A stretch of 64,000 nucleotides of DNA from Pseudomonas fluorescens (GCF_019212185.1 NZ_CP078138.1:5438501-5502500), one strand, 5' to 3'. Shown: positions 42,395 to 52,079, counted from the stretch's first letter. Numbers and translations are program-made. The notes: generated by a model from the sequence alone, not told the origin.

Positions 42395-44269
42395 TTAGAA
42401 GTTCACGCCGACGCTGAGCGCGACGAAGTCACGGTCATCCACGGTGGTGTACTTGCCGTCGAAGAAGTTGGTGTAGGCCAGGCTGGCGGTGTAGGTGTTC
42501 TGGTATTCGGCATCCAGGCCCAGGCTGATGGCTTTACGGCCTTCCTCGAAGTTGCCGCCAGGACCCGGCGAGTAGCCGCTGACGTCGTGGGACCAGGCCA
42601 CGTTCGGCTTGAGGTTGACCCCGGCGAACACGTCGTTGTAGTCCCAGATCGCACGGCCACGGTAGCCCCAGGAAGTCGGGGTGGTGAAACCTTCGTCGTC
42701 GCAATTGCGTGTGGCGTTGTTGGTCGCAGCACCCGGACCTGCACCGGCGATGGTTCGGCCGTTGAGGAATTCGCAGCTACCGCCAGGCAACTCGCCCGGA
42801 CCGTAGACCGGATCGCGGCCATAACGCACGTCCGATGTACTTTCCAGCCCGCCTACGTGGGTCACGCCGACTTCACCCACCAGGGTCAGGCGGCTGGCGC
42901 CCATGACCTGATCGAAGAAGTGCGTCAGGGTGGTCTGGAACTGGGTCACTTCCTTGCGGCGATAGCCGTGCAAGTCGGTACCCGGCGCCGCCGACAGCAA
43001 GGAAGCGTTGGCCAGGGCACCGCCCAGAGGCCGCACGCCGGCGAACAGGATGTCGGTGGAGTTCAGTTGCACCGGCGCGTTCGGACGGTAGCTGATCTCA
43101 CCCTGCCACGCCGTGCCGGTAGGCAGGGTGGTGGAGAAGCTCAGGCCATACAGGCGGATGTCTTCCGGGTATTCGACGAAGTATTGCGAGTTACCCGCCA
43201 CCAACAGCGGCGCGAGTGCCGCGAATGGCCCCGGCAAGGCACCTGCGGTGTTGTAGATCGATTGCGAGGCACCGGTGGCGCTGAAGATGGGTGCCCGGCT
43301 GTGGTAGTTCATGAAGTAAGCACCGAACTCGGTGTCCAGCGGGTCGAACATGTACTTGAAGGAGGCGCCCCACTGGCCACTGTCCCGTGCATCGCGGTCC
43401 GGACCGCGACGTACGAGCACGCCTTCCTCGTTGACGTCGACACCCAGTGCAGCTGCCGGGCCCAGGGCTGCAGCCGGCAAGGTCGAGCGCTTGTTCAATA
43501 CGCGCAGGTTGTTGTCGCAACCGTCGGCAATAATGTCTGGCTGGGAGAAAAAGGTGCCGCAGTTGTCGACGACCGTCTGGTCCCACTCAAGTTGGTAGAA
43601 GGCTTCGGCCGACAGGTTTTCGGTCAGGCTCTGGGACACGTAGAACATGTTGACCGGGATCAGGCCTTCCTTGATCTCGGCGCCTGGACGACGAAACGCT
43701 GACACGTCGATCGGGTTGATCGAGTTGATGCCACCGCCGATGAAGGTACTTTCACCCCAGCTGACGACTTGTTTACCCAGGCGCACGGAGCCTGGCTGAT
43801 CGGCAATCGCGTAGTTGTGGTAAATAAAGGCGTCGAGAATTTGCCCACCGGAGGACTTGGCGCCTTCCTTGCGGTTGTCGTTGCTGACGTTCTTGAACTC
43901 CAGGTCTTCGTTTTGCAGCGCGAAGTCGTACCAGTATTTGCCCCGGACGAATACGCCGGTGTCACCGTATTTCAGTTCGAGGTCATGGATGCCTTTGAAG
44001 ATCTTCGAGAACGCTTGTCCGCTCTTGAAGTTCAGGTGGCCGTCGTCAGAGGTCTGGGACAGACCGTGCCCACCGTTGTTGACGCCGATGAGGTTCTTGT
44101 TCGGTGACTGGGTCGACACACTCATGCCCAACGAGAGGGATGAGTCGAACTGACCTTCGATTTCACCAACGTTGAAACTGACGCCGAATGCAGGCCCGGC
44201 GAGCGTAGAGGCGAGACTGACCGCCAGGGGCAATTTCGCCCGGCGCCAGAACTGGTTTACTGATGTCAT
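42395..44269 (-). CDS. DUF1302 outer-membrane channel-like protein
   Basis: DUF1302 protein of 624 residues from MTSVNQFWRRAKLP (GGAG eight bases upstream), with a signal peptide of about 29 residues (AGPAFG). The mature part alternates short amphipathic strands and ends in VALSVGVNF, a C-terminal Phe typical of beta-barrels assembled by BAM. GKQVVSWGESTFIGGGINSI and YGLSFSTTLPTGTAWQGEIS are recognisable. Translated with DUF1329 27 bp downstream. Probably a porin-like entry path for a hydrophobic substrate. Confidence 0.9.
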   Translation of the reverse strand: MTSVNQFWRRAKLPLAVSLASTLAGPAFGVSFNVGEIEGQFDSSLSLGMSVSTQSPNKNLIGVNNGGHGLSQTSDDGHLNFKSGQAFSKIFKGIHDLELKYGDTGVFVRGKYWYDFALQNEDLEFKNVSNDNRKEGAKSSGGQILDAFIYHNYAIADQPGSVRLGKQVVSWGESTFIGGGINSINPIDVSAFRRPGAEIKEGLIPVNMFYVSQSLTENLSAEAFYQLEWDQTVVDNCGTFFSQPDIIADGCDNNLRVLNKRSTLPAAALGPAAALGVDVNEEGVLVRRGPDRDARDSGQWGASFKYMFDPLDTEFGAYFMNYHSRAPIFSATGASQSIYNTAGALPGPFAALAPLLVAGNSQYFVEYPEDIRLYGLSFSTTLPTGTAWQGEISYRPNAPVQLNSTDILFAGVRPLGGALANASLLSAAPGTDLHGYRRKEVTQFQTTLTHFFDQVMGASRLTLVGEVGVTHVGGLESTSDVRYGRDPVYGPGELPGGSCEFLNGRTIAGAGPGAATNNATRNCDDEGFTTPTSWGYRGRAIWDYNDVFAGVNLKPNVAWSHDVSGYSPGPGGNFEEGRKAISLGLDAEYQNTYTASLAYTNFFDGKYTTVDDRDFVALSVGVNF

Positions 44270-44606
44270 CGACGCTACTCCATGTGCTTTTATTGTTATG
44301 GCAGTGAGCACTTTTAAAAACGCTCTGGAAGACGGAGAGCCATGCGCTCGCGAAGTCATCCAAAGTTGCATCGCCCCTGTTCGTGCGTGCGCCACGTTCC
44401 TAAAAATCCTTGAACGGACTATATCCAGCAGGTTGTACTGCTTGATCCCTCTAAAGTGTGATTTGCAGTCCTCGACCACTCTGGAACGGTCCTTTCGCCA
44501 GTCCGGCAGATGCCGGCTCGGCAAGGATGGCTGAAAATTCCGATTTGACAAGCCAAGCGCTTGCTTGGTGGGCGTGCCGTGCCCTTTTGGACACGGCAAG
44601 GGAGAG
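44270..44606. other. Gap between acyl-CoA ligase and DUF1302 genes
   Basis: 337 bp without a supported gene. Just after the ligase stop on the minus strand lie two small hairpins: GCCGTG/CACGGC (44576-44597) and CCAAGC-GCTT-GCTTGG (44553-44568). Neither has a T-tract. The remainder could hold a promoter for the DUF1302-DUF1329 pair. Confidence 0.5.
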
Positions 44607-46289
44607 TTAAAGCGTCGAAAGGAAGGTGCTGTTGTTGGCCTGCCATTCGCTGATGTCGAGGCGAATGCGCTTCTTGTCGAGCTTGCCGACACTGGTCTTG
44701 GGAATTTCAGTAACAAGCGCGATCTGACTCGGGATCGCCCATTTGCTCAGGTGGCCCAGTTCGACAAATGGCTTGAGGTGTTCCTTGAGTTCCTTGGCCC
44801 CAATCTCATGGCCTTCGCGGATCACCAGCAAGGCAAACGGGCGTTCTCCCCATTGCGGATCGGGGATGCCCACCACTGCTACTTCACGTACCGCAAGGTG
44901 ACGACTGATCAGGTCTTCGAGGTCCAGCGAGGAGACCCATTCGCCACCGGTCTTGATCACATCCTTGATCCGGTCACGGATGTCGATCACGCCCATGCTG
45001 TCGAGCGTCGCCACATCGCCGGTATGCAGCCAGCCGCCGGCCCACAGCTCGGCGCCCTTCTGCGGTTCGTTGAAATAACCTTCGGTAAGCCACGGCGCGC
45101 GGAGTACCAGTTCACCCTGAGATTCGCCATCGGCGGGCAGGAAGTTACCTTCGGCGTCAACGATCGCCGCTTCCACCAATGGCCCCGGAACCCCGGCCTT
45201 GATCCGGTACGTTGTGCGTTCATCCTCGGTGCCGGCCATCAGCTCATCGTTGAGGTGAGCGCAGGACACCAGCGGCCCGGTTTCCGACATGCCATAGGCG
45301 GCGGTCAACTGGATGCCCTTGGCCTTCGCCGCTTCGTACAGCGCACGGTTCAGCGCGCTGCCGCCAATGACGATTTTCCAGCCGGCGAAATCGGTGCCCT
45401 GCGCACCTTTGGCGTTGAGCAGCATTTGCAGGATGGTCGGCACGCAGTGGGAGAAGCTGACCTTTTCCTTGCGCCACAACTCCACCAGGAATTCCGGATC
45501 GTAGCGCCCCGGGTAGACCTGCTTGAGCCCGAGCATGGTCGCCACGTACGGTAAGCCCCAGGCATGGACGTGAAACATCGGAGTGATCGGCATGTAGACG
45601 TCGTTGGTGCCGAGCAGACGCACACTGTCGATGCTGCCCATGATCGTCGACACGCCCATGGTGTGCAGCACCAGTTGCCGGTGAGTGAAGTACACACCCT
45701 TGGGATTGCCGGTGGTGCCGGTGGTGTAGAACGTGGTCGCCACCGAGTTTTCGTCGAAGTCTTCGAACTGATAGTGCGGACTCGCGGCCGCCAGCAGTTG
45801 CTCGTACTCGCCCACCAGGTTCGGCAGGTCAGCGGTTTTTTCCGGCAGGTCAGTCAGCAGCAGGGTTTTCTCGACGGTGGTCAGGTGCCCGGCAATCGCC
45901 TGGTACAAGCCGACGAACTCACTGTTGACCAGCACAAAGCGGTCTTCAGCGTGGTTCATGGTGTAGAGAATCTGCTCGGGCGACAGACGTACGTTGATGG
46001 TGTGGATCACCGCGCCAATCATCGGGATCGCGAACATGCATTCCAGGTAGCGATGGCTGTCCCAGTCCATCACCGCCACGGTATCCCCGGCCTTGACCCC
46101 TGCCGCCGTCAGCACGTTGGCCAGCCGCGCGACTCGCTCGATCAGCGTTGGATAGCTGTAGCGCAACTGGTCACGGTAGACAATCTCGCGGGTTTTCTCG
46201 TAGCGGCTGCCGGACATGAGCAGGCGCTTGATCAACAGCGGGTATTGATACGCACCTTCAGCGGGTGGAATAACGCGAGTCTGCAACAT
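44607..46289 (-). CDS. Acyl-CoA synthetase (AMP-binding), AlkK-like
   Basis: ATP-dependent fatty-acid:CoA ligase of 560 residues, starting MLQTRVIPPAEGAYQ with AGGGATC upstream. The P-loop TFYTTGTTGNPKGVYFTHRQ is near residue 185, GMSETGPL and the adenylate motif DRIKDVIKTGGEWVSSLDLE follow, and LPKTSVGKL-type PKTSVGKLDKKR closes the protein. It resembles medium-chain ligases such as AlkK. The order ligase-DUF1302-DUF1329-LuxR recalls, from memory, P. putida genes around PP_0763. Inferred substrate: a medium-chain, branched or terpenoid acid. Confidence 0.9.
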   Translation of the reverse strand: MLQTRVIPPAEGAYQYPLLIKRLLMSGSRYEKTREIVYRDQLRYSYPTLIERVARLANVLTAAGVKAGDTVAVMDWDSHRYLECMFAIPMIGAVIHTINVRLSPEQILYTMNHAEDRFVLVNSEFVGLYQAIAGHLTTVEKTLLLTDLPEKTADLPNLVGEYEQLLAAASPHYQFEDFDENSVATTFYTTGTTGNPKGVYFTHRQLVLHTMGVSTIMGSIDSVRLLGTNDVYMPITPMFHVHAWGLPYVATMLGLKQVYPGRYDPEFLVELWRKEKVSFSHCVPTILQMLLNAKGAQGTDFAGWKIVIGGSALNRALYEAAKAKGIQLTAAYGMSETGPLVSCAHLNDELMAGTEDERTTYRIKAGVPGPLVEAAIVDAEGNFLPADGESQGELVLRAPWLTEGYFNEPQKGAELWAGGWLHTGDVATLDSMGVIDIRDRIKDVIKTGGEWVSSLDLEDLISRHLAVREVAVVGIPDPQWGERPFALLVIREGHEIGAKELKEHLKPFVELGHLSKWAIPSQIALVTEIPKTSVGKLDKKRIRLDISEWQANNSTFLSTL

Positions 46290-46437
46290 AATGATCCCTT
46301 TAATCTGACTGCACGGTCGTGGCATAAAGACTGCACTTTAGTCAGCCTTGGCGGGCACCAAATCAGCCAAAGGAATGATTTGCAGAGCCAGGCAAATACT
46401 GGCTCCGAGCCAGCATTTGCCGGAAAAACTACAGCTA

Positions 46438-47622
46438 TCAGGCTACTTGTCCTACAGCCGCTTCAGACGGAGTGCGTGGGAATACCAGCGCAGCGACGAA
46501 GGTCAGTGCCGCAAACCCGGCAAGGATCAGGTAAAGGCCGACAAAACCCTGTCGCGGTTCGACATACGCAATCAGAGGAATCGCCGTAGCACTGGCACCG
46601 AACGACAGGCAATAGCGCAAGGCGAAGACCCGCGATTGCCACTGTGGCGAAACGAAATTGGCAACCATCGCATCGTTTACCGTCACCTGCCCGAATACCA
46701 CGAACATGAACGTGGCCCCCAGTGCGATCACTCCCCAGCCGTCGACGTAAGCGAGGCCCAACAGCAATGGCGCCTGGCACAGGGTCAGCAGGATAAATGG
46801 CCATTTCAGGCTGAAGCGATGCAGCACCCGACCGATACTCAACTGCGCCACGGCGCCGAAGGCATACGCCAGGCTCACCACCACACCGAGGGTTTGCGGC
46901 GAGGCGAACAGCGCGTGCAGGCGCTCCTCGAACAATTTGGGATAGGTCATGGTCGTGGCATTGAACACCACGCCACCGGTGGCCGTGGCCAGCGCCAGCA
47001 CACTGAACACCATGAGCATGGAAATCCGCTGGCCCGAAGCGCCCTTGAGTGGAGCATGTGCGCGCACCGGGATCGGTTCCTCGCGGACCTGCAAGGCAAA
47101 ACCGATGCCCAGCACGATGGAAACGACACCTGGCAGGATGAACGCCGAACGCCAGCCGAACTGCGCCACCAACAAACCGGTCACCAGCGCCGAGAATGCC
47201 ACGCCGAGGTTACCCCACATGCCATTGATGCCGATCTCGCGGCCACGGTTTTGCGCGTACGCCACCAGCATCGCGGTGCCGACCGGGTGGTAAATCGCCG
47301 CAAATACCCCGGTCAGTGTCAAGCCCAGCACCAGCATCGCCGGCGTACTGCTCAAGCCGGTGAAGATTGCCGAGGCACCGATGCCGAAGAAAAACAGCAG
47401 CATCATCTGCCGTCGGCTCCAGCGGTCGCCGAGCCAGCCCGCCGGTAGCGAGCAAGCGCCAAAGGCGATAAAGCCGCCCAGGGACAGGCCAATCATCGCC
47501 GCGTAGTCCAGGGCAAACACCTGAGTCATGCCGAGCACGGCAGCGGGGAAAATCAGCATGAACATGTGATCGATCACATGAGCAGCATTGATGTAGCGGA
47601 TGACATTTCGCGATTGATTCAT
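46438..47622 (-). CDS. MFS transporter
   Basis: Major facilitator superfamily protein of 394 residues with about twelve transmembrane segments. The loop 2-3 motif appears as AGWLGDRWSRRQMM. The N-terminal IDHMFMLIFPAAVLGMTQVF resembles drug or organic-compound efflux members such as Fsr, but the substrate is unknown. Divergent from an AraC regulator across 85 bp, so probably regulated by it. Confidence 0.88.
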   Translation of the reverse strand: MNQSRNVIRYINAAHVIDHMFMLIFPAAVLGMTQVFALDYAAMIGLSLGGFIAFGACSLPAGWLGDRWSRRQMMLLFFFGIGASAIFTGLSSTPAMLVLGLTLTGVFAAIYHPVGTAMLVAYAQNRGREIGINGMWGNLGVAFSALVTGLLVAQFGWRSAFILPGVVSIVLGIGFALQVREEPIPVRAHAPLKGASGQRISMLMVFSVLALATATGGVVFNATTMTYPKLFEERLHALFASPQTLGVVVSLAYAFGAVAQLSIGRVLHRFSLKWPFILLTLCQAPLLLGLAYVDGWGVIALGATFMFVVFGQVTVNDAMVANFVSPQWQSRVFALRYCLSFGASATAIPLIAYVEPRQGFVGLYLILAGFAALTFVAALVFPRTPSEAAVGQVA

Positions 47623-47707
47623 GACGACACGCTATTCGTTGTGGTTGTGCCGTTATGCTAAGTTGGCAATAAATCGCATTCTTGCCATATAACTCATCGA
47701 TTCAGAC

Positions 47708-48481
47708 ATGTTAGTCAGCCACTTCCTCCACGGACCGGTCAGCGCCTACCCACGCAACTATCAGGATGGCGCGCACCAGGTCCTGCACCAGCATCGTGAG
47801 GCGCAGTTTCTGTATGCGGTGTGCGGCACCATGCGCGTGGTCACCCGGCAAGGCGCCTGGGTGATTCCGCCGACCCGCGCGGTGTGGATTCCGCCCTGGG
47901 TCGAGCACGAGATTTTCATGTCAGGCGAGGTGCACATGCGCTCGCTGTTCATCGCTCCCGAACTGTGCCCGGCCAACCTCGGGCAATGCTGCGTACTGGC
48001 GGTCACGCCGCTGCTGCGCGAACTGATTGTGCGCGCAGTACAGGGCCGCGCTCAGGCGGAAAACCCGTTGATTCAACAGTTGATGCTGGAAGAAATTGCC
48101 AACCTGGAAAACCTGCCGCTGCACATCCCGATGCCCGAAGACCGGCGCTTGCGCAGCATCTGCCTGGCGTTACTGGAAGCGCCAAACCATGCCCATACTC
48201 TGGAAGACTGGGCGCAACAGGTCGGCGCCAGCTCACGCACCCTGGCCCGACTGTTTCAGCAGCAATTGCAGATGAATTTCAACGCCTGGCGCCAACAACT
48301 GCGCCTGATGGAAGCCCTGCCCCGCCTACTCGCCGGGGAAAGCGTGCAGCAGGTGGCGCATGAGCTGGGATATGGCAGTGGCCGGGCGTTCAGCGCGATG
48401 TTCCGGCGATTGCTCGGCGACAATCCTCGGGAGTACCTCAACGCGCTGAATCAGCTCGGCAGTCTCAATGCATCTCGGTAA
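47708..48481 (+). CDS. AraC-family regulator with N-terminal cupin
   Basis: Regulator of 257 residues. An AraC-type cupin sensor (VLHQHREAQFLYAVCGTMRVVT, then WVIPPTRAVWIPPWVEHE) precedes the two-helix HTH DNA-binding domain (about 150-250; LEDWAQQVGASSRTLARLFQ and ELGYGSGRAFSAMFRR). Divergent from the MFS gene and likely its regulator. Its 3' end overlaps the convergent LysE-type gene by 17 bp. Confidence 0.9.
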   Translation: MLVSHFLHGPVSAYPRNYQDGAHQVLHQHREAQFLYAVCGTMRVVTRQGAWVIPPTRAVWIPPWVEHEIFMSGEVHMRSLFIAPELCPANLGQCCVLAVTPLLRELIVRAVQGRAQAENPLIQQLMLEEIANLENLPLHIPMPEDRRLRSICLALLEAPNHAHTLEDWAQQVGASSRTLARLFQQQLQMNFNAWRQQLRLMEALPRLLAGESVQQVAHELGYGSGRAFSAMFRRLLGDNPREYLNALNQLGSLNASR

Positions 48482-49094
48482 AGGCCAGTTTCACCCCGAT
48501 CGCCACCAGCACCACGCCCATAGTGCGGTCGAACCAGTGGCCCATGCGCGCAAAGCCGGCGCGCACCCGCTGCTGGCTGAACAGCATCGCCACCAGGCAG
48601 AACCAGAACGCCGTGGCTGCGGCCAGGTAGACGCCATAGCCGGCCTGGATCGCCAATGGCGTATGCGGATTGATCACCACGGTAAACAGCGAGAGGAAAA
48701 ACAGTGTCGCCTTGGGGTTCAGGCCGTTGGTCACGAAGCCCGAGGTAAAGGCGCCACGGGCAGTGCGCTCGCCAGCTTCCTTGTGCAGGTCATCGGTCGC
48801 CGGTTTTGCCGGTTGCGCACGCAGCGCCTTGAAGCCGATGTACAGCAAGTAGGCCGCCGCCAGCCACTTGAGGGCGTTGAACAGCACGATCGATTGCGAA
48901 ACGATCAGACCGATCCCCAGCAGCGAATAACCGACATGCAGGAAGATCGCGCAACCTACCCCCAGGGCGGTCCAGGTGCCGGCGCGGCGACCGTGGGTCA
49001 CCGCTTCGCGCACCACTACGGCAAAGTCCGGACCAGGACTGGCGACGGCCAGCAGGTGGATCAGGGCGACGGTCAAGAATTCTGTCCAGTACAT
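48465..49094 (-). CDS. LysE/RhtB-family exporter
   Basis: Amino-acid or small-solute exporter of 209 residues with about six hydrophobic segments. LLAVASPGPDFAVVVREAVTHGRR at the N-terminus is the LysE/RhtB signature (cut here as SPGPDF), and ALKWLAAAYLLYIGFKALRA follows. The exported substrate is unknown. Divergent from the 2-hydroxyacid dehydrogenase gene across 91 bp. Confidence 0.9.
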   Translation of the reverse strand: MYWTEFLTVALIHLLAVASPGPDFAVVVREAVTHGRRAGTWTALGVGCAIFLHVGYSLLGIGLIVSQSIVLFNALKWLAAAYLLYIGFKALRAQPAKPATDDLHKEAGERTARGAFTSGFVTNGLNPKATLFFLSLFTVVINPHTPLAIQAGYGVYLAAATAFWFCLVAMLFSQQRVRAGFARMGHWFDRTMGVVLVAIGVKLAFTEMH

Positions 49095-49185
49095 GTAGGC
49101 TCCTTCAGGCCAAGCGTAACTATTTATTTCATCTGTTAGGCTCGGCAGATTACGCCTTCAGACCCATGCGCAAAAGGTACAGTTA

Positions 49186-50151
49186 ATGACAAACAATCGC
49201 CGCGCGGTATTCCTCGACCATAACTCGCTGGACCTCGGTGACCTCGACCTCAGCGCTTTGCAGCAGTGCTTCAGCGAACTGCAACTGCGCTCCGTGACCA
49301 CCGCGCAGAACATCATCGAACGACTGCAGGGCGCCGAAGTGGCGATCAGCAACAAGGTGCTGCTCAATGCCGAAACACTCAAGGCTTGCCCGGACCTGAA
49401 GCTGATCCTGATCGCCGCCACCGGCACCAACAACGTCGACCTCGCCGCTGCCCGCGCCCTGGGCATTACCGTGAGCAACTGCCAGGGGTACGGCACGCCG
49501 TCCGTGGCGCAACACACTCTGATGCTGCTGCTCAACCTGGCCACACGACTGAGCGACTATCAGAAAGCCGTTGGCGAAGGACGCTGGCAACAGGCCCAGC
49601 AGTTCTGCCTGCTCGACTACCCGATCATCGAATTGCAAGGCAAAACCCTCGGTCTGCTGGGTCATGGCGAGTTGGGCGGAGCCGTGGCGCGGCTGGCCGA
49701 AGCCTTTGGCATGCGGGTTATTTCGGGGCAGGTCCCCGGCCGCCCGGCACGCACTGAACGCATGCCGCTGGACGAACTGCTGCCGCAAGTCGACGCCCTG
49801 ACCCTGCACTGTCCGCTCAACGAACATACCCGGCACTTTATCGGCGCACGGGAGCTGGCCTTGCTCAAGCCCGGCGCGCTGGTGGTCAACACCGCACGCG
49901 GCGGCTTGATCGATGAACAGGCCCTGGCCGACGCCTTGCGCAGCGGTCAGCTCGGTGGCGCGGCGACCGATGTGCTGAGCGTCGAACCACCGACTGCCGG
50001 CAATCCGTTGCTGGCGAATGACATCCCGCGCTTGATCGTCACTCCGCACAACGCCTGGGGCAGCCGCGAAGCACGGCAGCGAATCGTCGGCCAGTTGACG
50101 GAAAACGCCCTTGGATTTTTCAGCGGTACAGCACTGCGGGTCGTCAATTGA
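49186..50151 (+). CDS. D-2-hydroxyacid dehydrogenase, HprA-like
   Basis: NAD(P)-dependent D-2-hydroxyacid dehydrogenase of 321 residues, resembling glycerate/hydroxypyruvate reductases. The Rossmann motif GLLGHGELGGAVARL is near residue 150. The active-site Arg is in VNTARGGLID, Glu probably in LSVEPP and His in TPHNAWGS. VTVSNCQGYGTPSVAQHTLM-type sequence precedes the cofactor domain. rsmC follows 33 bp later on the same strand and may be cotranscribed. Confidence 0.9.
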   Translation: MTNNRRAVFLDHNSLDLGDLDLSALQQCFSELQLRSVTTAQNIIERLQGAEVAISNKVLLNAETLKACPDLKLILIAATGTNNVDLAAARALGITVSNCQGYGTPSVAQHTLMLLLNLATRLSDYQKAVGEGRWQQAQQFCLLDYPIIELQGKTLGLLGHGELGGAVARLAEAFGMRVISGQVPGRPARTERMPLDELLPQVDALTLHCPLNEHTRHFIGARELALLKPGALVVNTARGGLIDEQALADALRSGQLGGAATDVLSVEPPTAGNPLLANDIPRLIVTPHNAWGSREARQRIVGQLTENALGFFSGTALRVVN

Positions 50152-50184
50152 TAAACTGCCGCACTTTTTTTCAAGGAGCAGAGT

Positions 50185-51183
50185 ATGGATCCGCGCAGTG
50201 AAGTACTGCTTCGCCAGGCCGAATTGTTTCAAGGCAACGTGCTGCTGGCCGGTTTGCCCGCCGACGACCTGTTTGGCAAATTGCCCGAGGCCCACGGCTG
50301 GTGCTGGCATGCCGGTGATCAGGCGGCGCTGGATACACGCTTCGCCGAACGCAGCCACTTCGGGGTCGAGGCACCAGCGCGCGGGTTCGACGCTGCGGTG
50401 TTGTTCCTGCCCAAGTCCAAGGACCTGACTGATTACATCCTCAACGCCCTCGCCTCGCGCCTGGCCGGTCGAGAACTGTTCCTGGTGGGAGAAAAGCGCA
50501 GCGGCATCGAAGGCGCCGCCAAGCAACTCAATCCCTTTGGCAAACCGCGCAAACTCGACAGCGCCCGGCACTGCCAATTGTGGCAAGTCACCGTGGCCAA
50601 CGCGCCGGCGGCCAAAACCCTGGAAAGCCTGGCCCAGGAATACGAGTTGCCGTTGGCTGAGGGTCCGCTGAAAGTCATCAGTCTGCCCGGGGTATTCAGC
50701 CACGGTCGCCTGGATCGCGGCAGCGCCCTGCTGCTTGAACACCTGGATAAATTGCCCAGTGGTCACTTGCTGGACTTCGGCTGCGGCGCCGGCGTGCTGG
50801 GTGCAGCAGTCAAACGCCGCTACCCCCACAATACGGTGACCCTGCTTGATGTCGACGCATTTGCCGCTGCCAGCAGCCGCCTGACATTGGCCGCCAACGG
50901 CCTGGAAGCCGAGGTCCTGACGGGCGATGGCATCGACGCCGCGCCCATGGGATTGAACGCGATCCTGAGCAATCCACCGTTCCACGTCGGGGTGCATACC
51001 GACTACTTCGCCACTGAGAACTTGCTGCGAAAAGCGGCAAAACATCTGAAAAACGGCGGCGAACTGCGCTTGGTTGCCAACAGCTTCCTGAAGTATCAGC
51101 CACTGATCGAAGAGCACCTGGGGCCCTGCTCGATCAAGGCCGAGGGCCAGGGTTTTCGTATCTACCGGGCCAAGCGTGGTTGA
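50185..51183 (+). CDS. rsmC: RsmC, 16S rRNA m2G1207 methyltransferase
   Basis: SAM-dependent methyltransferase for G1207 of 16S rRNA. The 332 residues comprise two related halves; the C-terminal half is catalytic, with the SAM loop [13 protein letters not shown] near residue 195 and the [12 protein letters not shown] motif near 255 that marks N2-guanine methyltransferases. CAAGGAG precedes the ATG. The long minus-strand open frame through this and the preceding gene looks like a composition artefact. Confidence 0.93.
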   Translation: MDPRSEVLLRQAELFQGNVLLAGLPADDLFGKLPEAHGWCWHAGDQAALDTRFAERSHFGVEAPARGFDAAVLFLPKSKDLTDYILNALASRLAGRELFLVGEKRSGIEGAAKQLNPFGKPRKLDSARHCQLWQVTVANAPAAKTLESLAQEYELPLAEGPLKVISLPGVFSHGRLDRGSALLLEHLDKLPSGHLLDFGCGAGVLGAAVKRRYPHNTVTLLDVDAFAAASSRLTLAANGLEAEVLTGDGIDAAPMGLNAILSNPPFHVGVHTDYFATENLLRKAAKHLKNGGELRLVANSFLKYQPLIEEHLGPCSIKAEGQGFRIYRAKRG

Positions 51184-51238
51184 CACCCGGAATGGAAAAG
51201 AACGCTTGCCGAAAGGATTTTGTCTAGGCAGAATCCGC

Positions 51239-51443
51239 TCCGTCCTAGGGGAGTAGTCTCCCACGAGCGCCACGCTCGTCCGGCATGCGTCAACATACTT
51301 GGTCAGAAGACCATGGCGCATGCGACCCAAGAGTCCGCATAGACGGACCGCAGGGTTTGACAAGACCTATGACACGCACACCTTACCCGGGGCGGGAAGG
51401 CTGTACGTGTCATAGCCGTGTCGACCCGCCCCTTGGGAAAAAA
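51239..51443 (+). ncRNA. yybP-ykoY manganese riboswitch
   Basis: Leader of the GDT1-type exporter gene. It contains the hallmark GGGGAGTAG near 51248-51256 and GTCAACATACTTGG near 51289-51302, the pattern I know from the E. coli mntP and alx leaders. Downstream, CTATGACACG (51367-51376) and CGTGTCATAG (51406-51415) form a perfect 10-bp stem, and CCCCTTGGG just before the ribosome site can pair with the CTAGGGG start. Known members sense Mn2+; effect on translation here is inferred. Confidence 0.88.
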
Positions 51444-51447
51444 CCTG

Positions 51448-52032
51448 ATGTTGGACTCATTACTCGTTCCTACCGCAATCGTTGCCTTGGCCGAAATCGG
51501 CGACAAGACGCAACTCCTCGCGCTCATTCTCGCCGCTCGCTTCCGCAAACCCTGGCCAATCATCGCCGGTATCGTTGCCGCGACCCTGGCCAACCACGCT
51601 GCGGCCGGTGCGGTCGGCGCCTGGTTCAGTACGTTCTTCTCCGATTCGGTGCTGCACTGGATTCTCGCCGCCAGCTTCGCCGCCACGGCGCTGTGGACCC
51701 TGGTGCCGGACAAGATGGATGACGACGAGAGCAGCAGCGCGCGCAAGTACGGACCGTTCCTGACGACGCTGATCGCCTTCTTCCTCGCCGAGATGGGGGA
51801 CAAGACCCAGGTCGCCACGGTCATGCTCGCAGCGCAGTACCCGGAACTGTGGCTGGTGATCATCGGCACCACCCTCGGCATGCTGATTGCCAACGTGCCG
51901 GTGGTATTGGCGGGCAACTTCGCCGCCGACAAACTGCCGCTGACCCTGATCCGTCGCCTGGCAGCGTCGGCGTTCCTGGTCCTGGCGTTGATTGCGGTTT
52001 ACAAGGCAATGCAAACCAGTGGGTGGATTTGA
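51448..52032 (+). CDS. GDT1/TMEM165 (UPF0016) family cation exporter
   Basis: Small inner-membrane protein of 194 residues with six to seven hydrophobic segments and two copies of the family motif: AEIGDKTQLLALILAARF near residue 13 and AEMGDKTQVATVMLAAQY near 115. Bacterial members such as MneA export Mn2+, which fits the manganese riboswitch directly upstream. Start at MLDSLLVPT has GGGA upstream; a GTG ten codons earlier lies within the riboswitch. Confidence 0.92.
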   Translation: MLDSLLVPTAIVALAEIGDKTQLLALILAARFRKPWPIIAGIVAATLANHAAAGAVGAWFSTFFSDSVLHWILAASFAATALWTLVPDKMDDDESSSARKYGPFLTTLIAFFLAEMGDKTQVATVMLAAQYPELWLVIIGTTLGMLIANVPVVLAGNFAADKLPLTLIRRLAASAFLVLALIAVYKAMQTSGWI

Positions 52033-52048
52033 AAGCAACTGCTAGCGG

Positions 52049-52079
52049 CAAGCTGCAAGTGTCACCCACTTGCAGCTTG
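52049..52079. repeat. Perfect 13-bp hairpin between convergent genes
   Basis: CAAGCTGCAAGTG (52049-52061) and CACTTGCAGCTTG (52067-52079) are perfect inverted copies around a 5-base loop, followed by TAGCTTGCGGCT, a partial copy of the sequence. It lies between the GDT1 and M48 stops. AGCTTGCAAGCT-type repeats recur in pseudomonad intergenic DNA. It may double as a transcript end, without a T-tract. Confidence 0.65.

Noticed and set aside
49183..51363. 726-codon minus-strand open frame antisense to the hydroxyacid dehydrogenase and rsmC
   Set aside because: Two well-supported plus-strand genes with catalytic motifs occupy the same DNA; the antisense product has no motifs and a biased Gln/Arg/His composition.
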